Assembly: GCA_017428635.1 (NCBI GenBank)
Contig: JAFRQK010000079.1
Location: forward strand, 1 to 64,000
Reading direction: 5' to 3'
DNA length: 64,000 nucleotides
From: Clostridia bacterium
GTDB taxonomy: Bacteria > Bacillota > Clostridia > Oscillospirales > CAG-272
Position 1 is the stretch's first letter. Each line of letters begins with the position of its first letter. The notes below the pieces were generated by a model. It saw nothing but the letters and a program-made list of their open reading frames with translations. It was not told the origin of the DNA and did no database searches. A program made the position numbers and the translations under genes. This document shows, one piece after another, positions 50,219-59,600 of the stretch.

Positions 50219-51277
50219 ATGGATATGGATGAATTCGATTTTGAAAACCGGATAATGTCGTCCGAATACTCGGGGGAGGACACAGAGGTCGAGCCGAGTC
50301 TCAGACCGCGCTCGCTCGAAGAATACACGGGACAGGAAAAGGCGAAAGAAGTTCTCAAGATCTACATTGAAGCAGCAAAAAAGAGAGTCGATACGCTCGA
50401 TCACGTTCTGCTTTACGGACCCCCGGGACTCGGAAAGACGACGCTCGCGGCGATAATCGCGAACGAACTCGGCGTTAATATCAGAGTAACGTCCGGTCCC
50501 GCGATCGAAAAGCAGGGCGACCTTGCCGCGCTTCTCTCCAACCTCGGCGAGGGCGACGTTCTGTTCATTGACGAGATCCACCGCCTTTCGCGTCAGGTGG
50601 AAGAGATACTCTACCCCGCGCTCGAGGATTTCTCGCTCGATATAATCATCGGAAAAGGTCCGGCCGCGCGCAGTATCCGTCTTCCGCTCTCACGCTTCAC
50701 GCTCATAGGCGCGACGACGCGCGCAGGTCAGTTGACGACGCCTCTGCGCGACAGATTCGGAGTTCTGCTCCGTCTTGAACTTTACACGCCCGAGGAGCTG
50801 TGCTCGATCGTAAAACGCAGCGCCGGGATCCTCAATATCCCGATCGACGAGGACGGCGCGCTCGAGATCGCGTCCCGTTCCCGCGGAACTCCGAGGATCG
50901 CCAACCGCCTTCTTAAGAGAGTGCGCGATTTCGCGCAGGTGAGGGGCGACGGCGTGATCACTCTCGCGCTCGCGCGAGAGGCGCTCGCAGTGCTTGAGAT
51001 AGACGAGTTGGGTCTTGACAATACCGACAGAAAGATGCTTGAAGCGATAATCAACTTCTACGACGGCGGTCCGGTCGGGCTCGAAACGCTCGCGGCGACG
51101 GTCGGAGAGGAGGCTATAACCCTCGAGGACGTTTACGAACCGTATCTTATGCAGATCGGTTATCTGTCGCGCACTCCGCGCGGGCGGTGCGTGACGCGTT
51201 CGGCGTACGAGCATCTGGGGATCCCGTACAAGAGAAAAGATCCGCCCGACGGCGGATCGCAGATCCCGTTAGAATAA
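50219..51277 (+). CDS. ruvB: Holliday junction helicase motor RuvB
   Basis: A 352-residue AAA+ ATPase that drives branch migration. [13 protein letters not shown], Walker [12 protein letters not shown] near 63-73, Walker [10 protein letters not shown] near 114-122, [11 protein letters not shown] sensor region, and the winged helix ending [17 protein letters not shown] lies before the ATG, 15 bases after ruvA. A terminator follows. Confidence 0.96.
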   Translation: MDMDEFDFENRIMSSEYSGEDTEVEPSLRPRSLEEYTGQEKAKEVLKIYIEAAKKRVDTLDHVLLYGPPGLGKTTLAAIIANELGVNIRVTSGPAIEKQGDLAALLSNLGEGDVLFIDEIHRLSRQVEEILYPALEDFSLDIIIGKGPAARSIRLPLSRFTLIGATTRAGQLTTPLRDRFGVLLRLELYTPEELCSIVKRSAGILNIPIDEDGALEIASRSRGTPRIANRLLKRVRDFAQVRGDGVITLALAREALAVLEIDELGLDNTDRKMLEAIINFYDGGPVGLETLAATVGEEAITLEDVYEPYLMQIGYLSRTPRGRCVTRSAYEHLGIPYKRKDPPDGGSQIPLE

Positions 51278-51283
51278 AGGATA

Positions 51284-51315
51284 GGCGCGCTTTGAAAAAA
51301 GCGCGCCTTTATTTT
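51284..51315 (+). terminator. Terminator after ruvB
   Basis: Stem GGCGCGCTTT / AAAGCGCGCC with loop GAAA and TTTATTTTA. Also positioned to end the converging NAD operon. Confidence 0.87.
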
Positions 51316-51865
51316 ATATACTTGACGAAACGTCGTTGCCCTGAGCCGCGAGAGTGAGTTCGCGGAGTTCGTCGAAATCGTCCCAGAGTTCGCGCGGAAC
51401 GTTTTTTCGCCATGCGTCAAAGTCTCCGGCGATCAGGTGATCCCTCATTTCGGTCGCGGAGACCACGACGGTTTTGGGAACGTACAACTCGGCGATACCC
51501 TCTCCCGGTTTCCCCGCCAGCCAGCCGGCGCGTCGGGTCTCCTTTCCCGAGATCATGACGTCGGGAAGTCTGCCGCATCGCTCAACGACGTTGCCTATCA
51601 CGTATTCGCCCCACGTGGAATTGTTGCCGACGCCGAGGTCGGGAAGCGGATAGACAAAGACGCGGTCGCCGTAGACCTGTTTGAAGAAATTCTCCCTGAT
51701 TCTGTACGGAAACGGGTTTTTTTCGGTCCCCGATTCCTGAGAAGAACCGATAAAAACGGCTACCTTGTCGCAAATCTCGAGCGATTTATTCATCATATCG
51801 GCGTGGCCGTTGTGGAACGCCTGGAACCGTCCGACGACGAACCCGAGTTCATACGGTTTTTTCAT
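51314..51865 (-). CDS. Nicotinamide-nucleotide adenylyltransferase (NadM-like)
   Basis: A 183-residue nucleotidyltransferase that would form NAD or deamido-NAD from the mononucleotide and ATP. GRFQAFHNGH (12-21) is the HxGH-type motif of the NadM branch, and SATEMRD near 140-146 is the ISATxxR motif. It overlaps nadE by four bases, so two steps of NAD synthesis are coupled. The NadD type of Firmicutes is a different branch. Confidence 0.87.
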   Translation of the reverse strand: MKKPYELGFVVGRFQAFHNGHADMMNKSLEICDKVAVFIGSSQESGTEKNPFPYRIRENFFKQVYGDRVFVYPLPDLGVGNNSTWGEYVIGNVVERCGRLPDVMISGKETRRAGWLAGKPGEGIAELYVPKTVVVSATEMRDHLIAGDFDAWRKNVPRELWDDFDELRELTLAAQGNDVSSSI

Positions 51866-52593
51866 ATCAGATCACCCGGGTCGAACGACGGCATAAGCTG
51901 CAGTTTGAACAGGTTGTTCTTATGCCGCCTGTCGATGTTCTCTTTTTTCGCGGGATCGTCGATCTTTCCTTCTCTGATATATCTGTCGAGTTCGGCATAA
52001 GTGAACCCGAGGTTGTCCTCGTCCGTTTTGCCGCAGAGGCCGTCCGTCGGAACTTTGTCGACCAGAGACGCGGGAAGGCCGAGAACTCTTCCTATCGCCT
52101 TGACTTCCTGAACGGTCAGATGCGACAGCGGGCTGAAATCGCCTGCGCAGTCGCCGTATCTCGTGGAATAACCGACCCAGTCCTCCGAAAGATTGCACGT
52201 GTTTGCAACTCTTCCGTTATTGCTCTGCGAGACGGCGTAAAGCGTCGACATTCTTATCCGCGGCGGAAGGTTCTGTCTGCTCTGCTCCGAAAGTTCGAAT
52301 GGAATATTTCGGGTGACGCCGTCGACGGCGTCTTTAATATTGACGATATAATGTCTTATACCGAGATGCTCGACGAGTAGATGCGCCATGTCGATGTCCG
52401 CCTGAACACCGTTCGGCATAAGAACGCCTATAACGCGATCCCGGCCGAGCGCCTCGACGCAGAGAGCGGCGGTGACGGATGAATCCTTGCCTCCGGAAAT
52501 ACCGACGACGGCGTTGCAGCCCTTGCCGTTTTCTTCAAAGAAATCCCTTATCCACCGGACGCACGCGTCCTTTACTTTTACGGCGTCAAACAT
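51862..52593 (-). CDS. nadE: Ammonia-dependent NAD synthetase
   Basis: A 243-residue enzyme that amidates deamido-NAD with ammonia and ATP. The PP-loop SGGKDSS is at 33-39; NLSEDWVGYSTRYGDCAGDF and LGFTYAELDRYI complete the pattern. The glutaminase domain of the longer NadE type is missing. GAGGGATC precedes the ATG. Third gene of yqeG-pepQ-nadE-nadM. Confidence 0.93.
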   Translation of the reverse strand: MFDAVKVKDACVRWIRDFFEENGKGCNAVVGISGGKDSSVTAALCVEALGRDRVIGVLMPNGVQADIDMAHLLVEHLGIRHYIVNIKDAVDGVTRNIPFELSEQSRQNLPPRIRMSTLYAVSQSNNGRVANTCNLSEDWVGYSTRYGDCAGDFSPLSHLTVQEVKAIGRVLGLPASLVDKVPTDGLCGKTDEDNLGFTYAELDRYIREGKIDDPAKKENIDRRHKNNLFKLQLMPSFDPGDLI

Positions 52594-52607
52594 AGTTGAT
52601 CCCTCCG

Positions 52608-53684
52608 TTAAATTTCGATCATTTCGCGCGGGAAATCGGTAAGGTTTTCCGCGCCGTTTTCGGTTATGAAGACCATATCCTCAATACGGCAGCCGTATAG
52701 ACCCTCAATATAGATGCCGGGCTCGTTCGTCACGACGTTCCCCGGGACGAGTTTGCGTCCGACGATCTTCGGGGATAGGTTAGGAAGTTCGTGGATTAGA
52801 AGCCCGACCCCGTGACCGAGCGAGTGTCCGAATCTGCCTTCGTATCTGGCGGAGTCGATTATTTTACGCGCTACTGCGTCCGCTTCGTCTCCTGTGACAC
52901 CGGGACCGAGCGCCTCGTGCGCCGCGGTCTGCGCGGCGAGAACGGTATCGTAGAGCCGTTTTTGTTCCGCGTCCGCTTTCCCGACGCAGAACGTTCTTGT
53001 CATATCGGAGTGATAACCGTCTGCTGTCGCTCCGAAGTCGATCGTCAGGAAACCGCGTTCGAGTTTCACGGGACGCGGAACGCCGTGCGGGACCGACGAC
53101 GCTTTGCCGGAGACTGCGATCGTCTCGAACGACGGGACCGGAGATCCGAGTTTTTTCATTCTGTATTCGAGTTCGGCGGCGACTTCAAGTTCCGTCATAT
53201 CGCATTTTATGACGGACAGCAGCTCGTGCAGCGCTTTTTCGGCTATACGCTGCGCTTTGACGATCAGGTCGACTTCTTCCCTTTCCTTTATCGACCGGAT
53301 CTCCGTTATCGTTTCGTCGACGGGAAACAGTTCGATCTTTTCTTCGTCCGCCGTCTTTTTGATCTTGTCGTACCGCGCGACGGAAAGATCCCCGTTTTCG
53401 AATCCGATGCGGGACGCGCCGGACGACTTCATCCATTCGTCGAAAGAACCGCCCTTCTGTTCCTTAACGGTACAGACCGGGAAGCACTCGTTTTTCGCAG
53501 CCTCGTAATATCTGAAATCGGCGAAAACGACGGACTCGTCGGGCGTCACGATCATATAGCCGTCGGGATTGTGATATCCGGAGAAATATCTGTAGTTCTC
53601 GTCGGCGGTGAGCAGGATCGCGTCGAGCGAGCACTCCTTCATGTATTCGCGCAGTTTTTCGTATCTTCTCGTGTAAGTCGCCAT
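52608..53684 (-). CDS. M24-family Xaa-Pro aminopeptidase-like protein
   Basis: A 358-residue creatinase/prolidase-fold metallopeptidase. The dinuclear metal ligands are visible: Asp in TIDFGATADGYHSDMTRTF (two Asp), His in FGHSLGHGVG, Glu in TNEPGIYI and Glu in RIEDMVF. N-terminal domain 1-125 is the creatinase-like cap. It would remove N-terminal residues before proline in imported peptides. One base separates it from yqeG and 14 from nadE. Confidence 0.9.
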   Translation of the reverse strand: MATYTRRYEKLREYMKECSLDAILLTADENYRYFSGYHNPDGYMIVTPDESVVFADFRYYEAAKNECFPVCTVKEQKGGSFDEWMKSSGASRIGFENGDLSVARYDKIKKTADEEKIELFPVDETITEIRSIKEREEVDLIVKAQRIAEKALHELLSVIKCDMTELEVAAELEYRMKKLGSPVPSFETIAVSGKASSVPHGVPRPVKLERGFLTIDFGATADGYHSDMTRTFCVGKADAEQKRLYDTVLAAQTAAHEALGPGVTGDEADAVARKIIDSARYEGRFGHSLGHGVGLLIHELPNLSPKIVGRKLVPGNVVTNEPGIYIEGLYGCRIEDMVFITENGAENLTDFPREMIEI

Positions 53685-53685
53685 T

Positions 53686-54210
53686 TTATTCTTCCTTTCC
53701 GAGCATACCGTGGATCTTCAGGTATTTTTTGACGTACGGACGTTCGATCGCCCTCTTTGCTCTGAAAAAGAGCGTTTTTTTGTCTTTTATCGGCGGAACG
53801 ATTATCGACCTGATCCCGGCGTTGTTAGCCGCGGCGGCGTCGGTCAGAAGCTGGTCGCCCAGAAGGACCGCCGTTTTGCCGTCCGAATCCGTGTCTTTCA
53901 TCGCCTCAAGTATATATTTCTTTTTCGGCTTTCCGCTTTTAGGGTACGCGGGGTATCCGAGCGTGGAATTGAACAGATCGACGCGTTCTTTTTCGTTGTT
54001 GGATACGAACGCGATCCTGACGCCCGCCGCCTCCATTGCGGCGAACCATCCTCTGACCTCGGGCGTAGGCTCGGGATCGTCGTAAGTGACTAGAGTATTG
54101 TCGATATCGCAGATGAGCGACCCGATCCCCATAACTTTGACAAGTTCCGGGGTGACGTCGCGAAACGACGACGCCATCAGCGTCGGAAACAGTTTCTTTT
54201 CCAAAAGCAC
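53686..54210 (-). CDS. YqeG-family HAD IIIA phosphatase
   Basis: A 174-residue HAD phosphatase of the YqeG family, related to phosphatidylglycerophosphate phosphatases. Motif I is CDIDNTL with Asp35 and Asp37; motif II is FVSNN, motif III is in KSGKPKK, and motif IV is LGDQLLTD. GTG 54210 has GGGGGAAGG upstream. First gene of the operon, transcribed from 54237-54265. Confidence 0.9.
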   Translation of the reverse strand: MLLEKKLFPTLMASSFRDVTPELVKVMGIGSLICDIDNTLVTYDDPEPTPEVRGWFAAMEAAGVRIAFVSNNEKERVDLFNSTLGYPAYPKSGKPKKKYILEAMKDTDSDGKTAVLLGDQLLTDAAAANNAGIRSIIVPPIKDKKTLFFRAKRAIERPYVKKYLKIHGMLGKEE

Positions 54211-54236
54211 GCGACCTTCCCCCTTTCTAACTCAGT

Positions 54237-54265
54237 ATTATACAATTTTTTCGAAACTAAATCAA
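54237..54265 (-). promoter_or_regulatory. Sigma-A promoter of yqeG-pepQ-nadE-nadM
   Basis: TTGATT (54265-54260), 17-base spacer, TATAAT (54242-54237) on the minus strand. Confidence 0.75.
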
Positions 54266-54338
54266 CAGCAAAAGAACGAATAAGGGCCGGCGCGTCGCGG
54301 GAATAATACGAAAAACGGAGAAAAGGAGCCCGTATGGC

Positions 54339-55070
54339 GTGAGAAACGAACAAAAAGAAAAAAATGAGACCGAAAAAGGCGACGAGCTTGATTATATACT
54401 GAAAAGCGGGAGCGTGATATCGCGCGGAAACGAGCACACGATCCACTGTCTGACGATAATAGGCCAGATCGAGGGTCATTATCTGCTCGGCGAGGGACAG
54501 AAAGCGACAAAATACGAGCATATAATCCCCCTGCTCGTTTCTATTGAAGAAAGCAACGAGATCGACGGGATGCTCGTCGTTCTCAACACGATGGGAGGCG
54601 ACGTCGAGGCGGGCCTCGCGATCGCCGAGATGATCTCGTCAATGAAGAAAGCGACCGTCTCGCTCGTTCTCGGCGGCGGTCATTCGATCGGCGTCCCTCT
54701 CGCGGTGTCGGCAAAAAGATCGTTCATCGTTCCGTCAGCGACGATGACGATACACCCGGTAAGGATCAGCGGGACGGTGCTCGGAGTGCCGCAGACTTAC
54801 TACTATTTCGAGCGGATGCAGGACAGGATAATAAGGTTTATAACCGATCACTCTTCGGTTACGGAGGAGACGTTCCGCGAGATGCTTTCGCGTACCGATC
54901 AGATCGCAACGGACGTCGGCTCGGTCATCGACGGTTACGAAGCAGTCAGATGCGGCCTTATCGACGCGACGGGCGGCGTATCGGACGCGCTGTCGGCGCT
55001 CCGGAAAATGATAAAGAAAAGCAAGGAGCCGGCATTGAAACCGGCGCCAAAAAAAAGAAAAACGGGCTGA
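54339..55070 (+). CDS. tepA: ClpP-like serine protease, TepA family
   Basis: A 243-residue S14 protease. The catalytic residues are Ser116 in GGGHSIGVP and His139 in MTIHPVRIS; NTMGGDVEAG holds the oxyanion strand. TepA relatives act in or near the cytoplasm, and the first member was linked to protein secretion. The N-terminal 20 residues and C-terminal tail are highly charged. GTG 54339 is preceded by AGGAG ten bases upstream; a nearby ATG runs into a stop after two codons. Confidence 0.88.
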   Translation: MRNEQKEKNETEKGDELDYILKSGSVISRGNEHTIHCLTIIGQIEGHYLLGEGQKATKYEHIIPLLVSIEESNEIDGMLVVLNTMGGDVEAGLAIAEMISSMKKATVSLVLGGGHSIGVPLAVSAKRSFIVPSATMTIHPVRISGTVLGVPQTYYYFERMQDRIIRFITDHSSVTEETFREMLSRTDQIATDVGSVIDGYEAVRCGLIDATGGVSDALSALRKMIKKSKEPALKPAPKKRKTG

Positions 55071-55083
55071 TGAACAGCCCGTT
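55045..55083 (-). terminator. Terminator of metK, overlapping the tepA end
   Basis: Stem AACGGGCT / AGCCCGTT with a 7-base loop. On the minus strand it is followed by TTTCTTTTTTTT. On the plus strand only GTTTTC follows. The tepA stop lies in the stem. Confidence 0.8.
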
Positions 55084-55087
55084 GTTT

Positions 55088-56266
55088 TCATTTGAATCGT
55101 TTCCTGATATCATCCGCGATATCGGTCTTTTCCCACGGGACGCCAAGATCTTCTCTGCCCATGTGTCCGTATGCCGAGAGCGGGGCGTAGATCGGACGCT
55201 TAAGATCGAAGCGCGAGATGATCGACCCGGGTCTCATATCGACCGTATTCACGAGATACTCGGCAATATCGGTATCGGCGACTGCCGCGGTCCCCGAAGT
55301 GTCCACCATGACGGAAACGGGTCTTGCGACGCCTATCGCGTAGGCGATCTGGACCTCGCAGCGTTTCGCGATCCCTGACGCCACGACGTTTTTCGCGAGG
55401 TATCTCGCCATATACGCCGCGGATCTGTCTACCTTCGTCGGGTCTTTCCCGGAGAAACATCCGCCGCCGTGACGAGCGTATCCGCCGTACGTGTCTACGA
55501 TTATCTTTCTTCCGGTGAGGCCGGTATCCCCTGCGGGTCCGCCTACGACGAAGCGGCCTGTCGGATTGACGAATATCTTCGTATCGGCGTCGATCATCGA
55601 AGGAGCGATGATCTCATTGATAACGTATTTGATGACGTCCGCTCTGATCTGCTCCGTCGGAACGTCGGCGGCATGCTGAGTAGAGACTACGACCGTGTCA
55701 ACGCGGACCGGTCGGTCCCCGTCGTATTCGACGGTGACCTGAGTCTTTCCGTCAGGACGCAGGTAAGGAAGAGTTCCGTCCTTGCGGACCTCTGCAAGGC
55801 GTTTCGCAAGACGGTGAGAAAGAGAGATCGGGAGGGGCATAAGCTCGGGGGTTTCGTCGCAGGCGAAGCCGAACATAAGGCCCTGATCGCCCGCGCCCGT
55901 TTCGAACGGATCGCTGCTTTCGCCCGCTTTCGATTCTGCGGACCTGTCTACTCCGAGCGCGATATCGGGCGACTGCTCGTGGATCGCGTTGAGAATGCCG
56001 CAGGTGTTGCCGTCGAAGCCGAAGGCGGCGTCGCTATATCCTATGTCGCAGACTGCGCGGCGAACGATACCCGGAATGTCGACGTACGCCTTAGTGGTGA
56101 TCTCGCCCATAACGGTAACGACTCCGGTGGTGACGAAAGTCTCGCAGGCAACGCGCGAATCGGGATCCTCGGAGAGGAGCGCGTCGAGAACGGAATCGGA
56201 GATCCGGTCGCATATTTTATCGGGATGTCCTTCCGTTACTGATTCGGAAGTAAAAAGTTTTTTCAT
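55088..56266 (-). CDS. metK: S-adenosylmethionine synthetase
   Basis: A 392-residue enzyme making SAM from methionine and ATP. Signatures: [20 protein letters not shown] at the N-terminus, [12 protein letters not shown] near 115 and [15 protein letters not shown] near 255. ATG 56266 was chosen because GAGG lies eight bases upstream and it starts the conserved sequence. The 17-base gap to the upstream kinase-like gene implies one transcript. No SAM riboswitch can fit in that gap. Confidence 0.96.
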   Translation of the reverse strand: MKKLFTSESVTEGHPDKICDRISDSVLDALLSEDPDSRVACETFVTTGVVTVMGEITTKAYVDIPGIVRRAVCDIGYSDAAFGFDGNTCGILNAIHEQSPDIALGVDRSAESKAGESSDPFETGAGDQGLMFGFACDETPELMPLPISLSHRLAKRLAEVRKDGTLPYLRPDGKTQVTVEYDGDRPVRVDTVVVSTQHAADVPTEQIRADVIKYVINEIIAPSMIDADTKIFVNPTGRFVVGGPAGDTGLTGRKIIVDTYGGYARHGGGCFSGKDPTKVDRSAAYMARYLAKNVVASGIAKRCEVQIAYAIGVARPVSVMVDTSGTAAVADTDIAEYLVNTVDMRPGSIISRFDLKRPIYAPLSAYGHMGREDLGVPWEKTDIADDIRKRFK

Positions 56267-56283
56267 TTCAGGTACCTCGATTC

Positions 56284-56901
56284 TCAAACTGCTCGGGACA
56301 AATATTCAAGAATGACCTCAACTGCGCCGTCGACGCCTGTCTTGTCGACGTTGATGACGAGATCGTAGTTCTCGATCCTGCCCCATTTTCTGCCGGTATA
56401 ATAATTATAGTAACCTGCGCGTCTCTTATCGATCCTAATGACTTCGTCCTTTGCTTTCGACTGAGGGAGTTCTCTTCTTTTAGCGACCCTGTCGACGCGG
56501 CGGTCAAAGTCGGAGAATATATATATTCTTACCGTATCCGGGTGCTTTGCCAGAACGTAATCGGCGCATCTGCCGACGATAACGGCGGATCTCTCGCCGT
56601 CCGCAATATCCTTGATAAGAGAGGACTGGATCGCAAAGACTTTATCGTTGAGAGGAAGATTGATATGGGAAAGCGCGTCTCCGGCGATCGAACGGCCGTA
56701 TGACAGAGAGTACAGAAGACTGTTCGTCGCTTTTTCGTCGACGTCTTCTATCACGTCCGGGTCGAAACCGCTCTCTTTCGCCGCAAGCTCGATAAGTTTC
56801 CTGTCGTAAAAATCGCAACCGAGACGGGCGGCGAGTTTTCTGCCTATTTCCGTCCCGTCGCTGCCGTACTGTCTCGCAATTGTCACCGTAACTTTACCCA
56901 T
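56284..56901 (-). CDS. Cytidylate kinase-like family protein
   Basis: A 205-residue P-loop protein of the cytidylate-kinase-like family seen in gut Clostridia. The phosphate-binding region is [16 protein letters not shown] near 9-24, in which the usual GxxGxGK is altered to [27 protein letters not shown] and [11 protein letters not shown] follow. It may phosphorylate a nucleotide or another small molecule. It is upstream of metK. AGGAGG precedes the ATG. Confidence 0.82.
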   Translation of the reverse strand: MGKVTVTIARQYGSDGTEIGRKLAARLGCDFYDRKLIELAAKESGFDPDVIEDVDEKATNSLLYSLSYGRSIAGDALSHINLPLNDKVFAIQSSLIKDIADGERSAVIVGRCADYVLAKHPDTVRIYIFSDFDRRVDRVAKRRELPQSKAKDEVIRIDKRRAGYYNYYTGRKWGRIENYDLVINVDKTGVDGAVEVILEYLSRAV

Positions 56902-57031
56902 CCCGACAATTCCTCCTGAAAAAGATCTATATTAGATTTATCATAACATAGAGACCGAAAAAAAGCGCAGAAGACCCGGCAATTTTACATTTTGTTAACA
57001 ATTACTCACTCCGCACCTCACTTGCCCCCGA

Positions 57032-57060
57032 ATGACATTATAAAAAGCAAGCCATAGAAT
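57032..57060 (+). promoter_or_regulatory. Sigma-A promoter of the small membrane peptide gene
   Basis: ATGACA (57032-57037), 17-base spacer, TAGAAT (57055-57060), 32 bases before the TTG start. Confidence 0.6.
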
Positions 57061-57092
57061 GTTAAGGGCATTCTTTTCAGGAGCGGTTCAAT

Positions 57093-57239
57093 TTGAAGAG
57101 CATTTTTGAGATCATCCTATCGGCGTTTGCCGTATTCGGTCTGTACAGCGCTATACCTGTTATTAACTGTCTTACCGGCCGCTTTTTACGGTTCTTACGG
57201 AAACTGAACGCGCGCAGGCGCGGTCGTTCAAACGGTTGA
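57093..57239 (+). CDS. Small membrane peptide of 48 residues
   Basis: A short gene, too small for most gene finders. The product has one hydrophobic segment (FEIILSAFAVFGLYSA, about residues 5-20, continuing to IPVIN) and a strongly basic C-terminus with many Arg and Lys, the topology of an inner-leaflet anchored peptide. AGGAG lies nine bases before the TTG start, and a sigma-A promoter precedes it. Its stop codon overlaps the -35 box of the recD2 promoter. Function unknown; a toxin-type peptide or a sporulation or stress peptide are both conceivable. Confidence 0.6.
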   Translation: MKSIFEIILSAFAVFGLYSAIPVINCLTGRFLRFLRKLNARRRGRSNG

Positions 57240-57264
57240 CACACGTCGGCACTTTATGTATAAT
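57236..57264 (+). promoter_or_regulatory. Consensus sigma-A promoter of recD2-comF
   Basis: Perfect TTGACA (57236-57241), 17-base spacer, perfect TATAAT (57259-57264). Confidence 0.88.
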
Positions 57265-57314
57265 CATATATATATAATATACTTTATCAAACAATAAAAG
57301 GAGGCGGAGAACTT

Positions 57315-59600
57315 ATGAAAGACAGCGACGTTTTCGACTTTTCGTGGGCTCCGCCCTCCGATCCCGTCACGGACGGCGAACCGGTGAAACTTTCCGGTAT
57401 CGTCGAGGACGTCATTTTCAAGAACGATGAAAACGGTTACGCGGTCGTAAGGATCGAGGACGACGCGGGTCATCCCGTCACCGCGACCGGTATCATGCCT
57501 TATATAGCCGAAGGAGATGCGATATCAGCGATCGGCAGATGGGTAACGCACAAAAAGTACGGCAGACAGTTCGAGGTGGAGTACTACGACCGTGAACTCC
57601 CGCGCGAAGAAGGCGATATGTTCCGGTATCTCGCATCCGGAGCGATCAAGGGGATCGGGCCGAAGACTGCCGAAAAAATCATTTCGAAGTTCGGAAAAGA
57701 TGCATTTGAGGTGATTGAGGAACACCCCGAGTGGCTCGCCGACATTCCCGGCATAACGGCGAAGCGCGCGGAGGCGATATCGGAAACTTTCAGATCGGTC
57801 TCGGGCTCGCGCGAATTCATGATGTTTTCGCGCGACTTCTTCACCCCCGCTACCGCCATGAAGATATACAGAGCGTGGGGCGCCGGCGCGATCGAAAGGA
57901 TCAGGCGCGACCCGTACTCTCTTTGCGGAGAATTCGGAGGGATCGGTTTCAAGAGGGCAGATTCGATCGCCGCGACGCTCGGAATGGCCCCGGACTGCCC
58001 GGAACGGCTGAGAGCAGGAATCAAATTCGTTCTTTCCTCGGAAGCGGCGAAGAGCGGTCACAGTTGTCTGCCGCTCGATACGCTTAAAAAGTGTTCGGTC
58101 GAACTTCTCTTCGGTTACGGCGAAGACGGGAACGCCCCGGCCGTAGCAGAAACGATAGATCGGATGGTTGAGGAAAAAAGGCTCGTCGTTTACCCGCGCG
58201 ACGGAGAGGATCTTTATTATCTTCCGTACGTTTTCGCAGCGGAATCGGGAACGGCAAAAAAACTTGTCTCGCTTTCTAAATCCTGTCCCGCCTTCGACGA
58301 GGAGGATATCGGCGCACTGATAAAGAGTTCGGAGACCGTTGCGGGAATAAAATACGCCTCTCAGCAGAAAGAAGCGCTGGCGCTTGCCCTGAGGTCGGGC
58401 GTAACGGTCATAACCGGCGGTCCCGGGACGGGAAAGACTACGATAATCAAGGGACTGATTCACATTTTCGAGCGGCTAGATATGAAAGTTTGTCTCGCCG
58501 CGCCGACGGGGCGCGCCGCAAAGAGAATGAGCGAAGCGACGAGCCACGAGGCAAGAACGATCCACCGCCTGCTCGAGATGGAATTTTCCGATACGGAAAC
58601 TGCAAATTTCATAAGGAACGAGAACGACCCGCTCGATGAAAAAGTTATCATTATCGACGAGGCGTCGATGATCGATATTCTTCTGATCAACGCGCTGGTA
58701 AGAGCGATCCGTTCCGGTTCGCGCCTCATTCTTATCGGCGACTCGGATCAGCTGCCGTCCGTCGGCTGCGGCAACGTGCTCGGGGACGTGATCGGATCCG
58801 ACGTTTTCCCGGTCGTTACGCTGACGGAGATATTCCGTCAGTCCGAAGAAAGTTCGATAACGACGAACGCTCATCTTATAAATTGCGGGGAGATGCCTGA
58901 GCTTTCATCGAAGGGTTCCGATTTCTTCTTTCTCAAAAGAGACACGGACGCCGCCATTGCGGAATGCGTCAGGGATCTCGTAGTCAACAGACTTCCGAGG
59001 TCCTACGGGGAGTCGGTCACGGATAAAATTCAGGTCATCACCCCGTCGAGAAAGGGAGACGCGGGGACTGAGGCGCTCAACGAGCTCTTGCGGCGCGCTC
59101 TCAATCCACCGTCCGAGGATAAAAAAGAATTCGTTCATCGCGGTACCGTTTTCAGAGTGGGCGACAGGATAATGCAGACGAAGAACGACTACTCCGTCGA
59201 GTGGACCGATCCTTTCGAGAACACCGGGTTCGGAGTTTTCAACGGTGACGTCGGGTCGCTTTATTCCATTGACGCGGAGAACGCGGAAGCCGTCGTCTCC
59301 TTCGACGAGAGGACTTGTAAATATGAGTTGTCTTCGTTCGACGAGGTCGACCACGCTTATGCGATCACCGTACATAAGAGTCAAGGGAGCGAATATCCGA
59401 TCGTGGTTATCCCCGTATATAACTGTCCTCCGATGCTGAAAACGCGCAATCTGCTTTATACGGCGATCACGAGGGCGTCTAAAATGGTCATTCTCGTCGG
59501 GCGGCGCGAAGTTCTCGCCGAGATGATAATGAACGACAGAAAAGGCGTTCGCTGTACTGGACTGCTTTCGATGTTGAGATCGGAGGCAAAATATGAGTAG
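57315..59600 (+). CDS. recD2: ATP-dependent 5'-3' DNA helicase RecD2
   Basis: A 761-residue superfamily 1 helicase of the RecD-like type that works without RecBC. The N-terminal region has helix-hairpin-helix repeats (KGIGPKTAEKIISKFG, IPGITAKRAEAISE). Walker A GGPGTGKTT lies near residues 370-378, Walker B VIIIDEASMID near 445, and motif VI-type HKSQGSEY with ITRAS near the end. AAGGAGG lies ten bases before the ATG. It overlaps comF by eight bases. Confidence 0.95.
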   Translation: MKDSDVFDFSWAPPSDPVTDGEPVKLSGIVEDVIFKNDENGYAVVRIEDDAGHPVTATGIMPYIAEGDAISAIGRWVTHKKYGRQFEVEYYDRELPREEGDMFRYLASGAIKGIGPKTAEKIISKFGKDAFEVIEEHPEWLADIPGITAKRAEAISETFRSVSGSREFMMFSRDFFTPATAMKIYRAWGAGAIERIRRDPYSLCGEFGGIGFKRADSIAATLGMAPDCPERLRAGIKFVLSSEAAKSGHSCLPLDTLKKCSVELLFGYGEDGNAPAVAETIDRMVEEKRLVVYPRDGEDLYYLPYVFAAESGTAKKLVSLSKSCPAFDEEDIGALIKSSETVAGIKYASQQKEALALALRSGVTVITGGPGTGKTTIIKGLIHIFERLDMKVCLAAPTGRAAKRMSEATSHEARTIHRLLEMEFSDTETANFIRNENDPLDEKVIIIDEASMIDILLINALVRAIRSGSRLILIGDSDQLPSVGCGNVLGDVIGSDVFPVVTLTEIFRQSEESSITTNAHLINCGEMPELSSKGSDFFFLKRDTDAAIAECVRDLVVNRLPRSYGESVTDKIQVITPSRKGDAGTEALNELLRRALNPPSEDKKEFVHRGTVFRVGDRIMQTKNDYSVEWTDPFENTGFGVFNGDVGSLYSIDAENAEAVVSFDERTCKYELSSFDEVDHAYAITVHKSQGSEYPIVVIPVYNCPPMLKTRNLLYTAITRASKMVILVGRREVLAEMIMNDRKGVRCTGLLSMLRSEAKYE

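Noticed and set aside
56267..56283. SAM riboswitch before metK
   Set aside because: Only 17 bases separate metK from the upstream gene, so there is no room.
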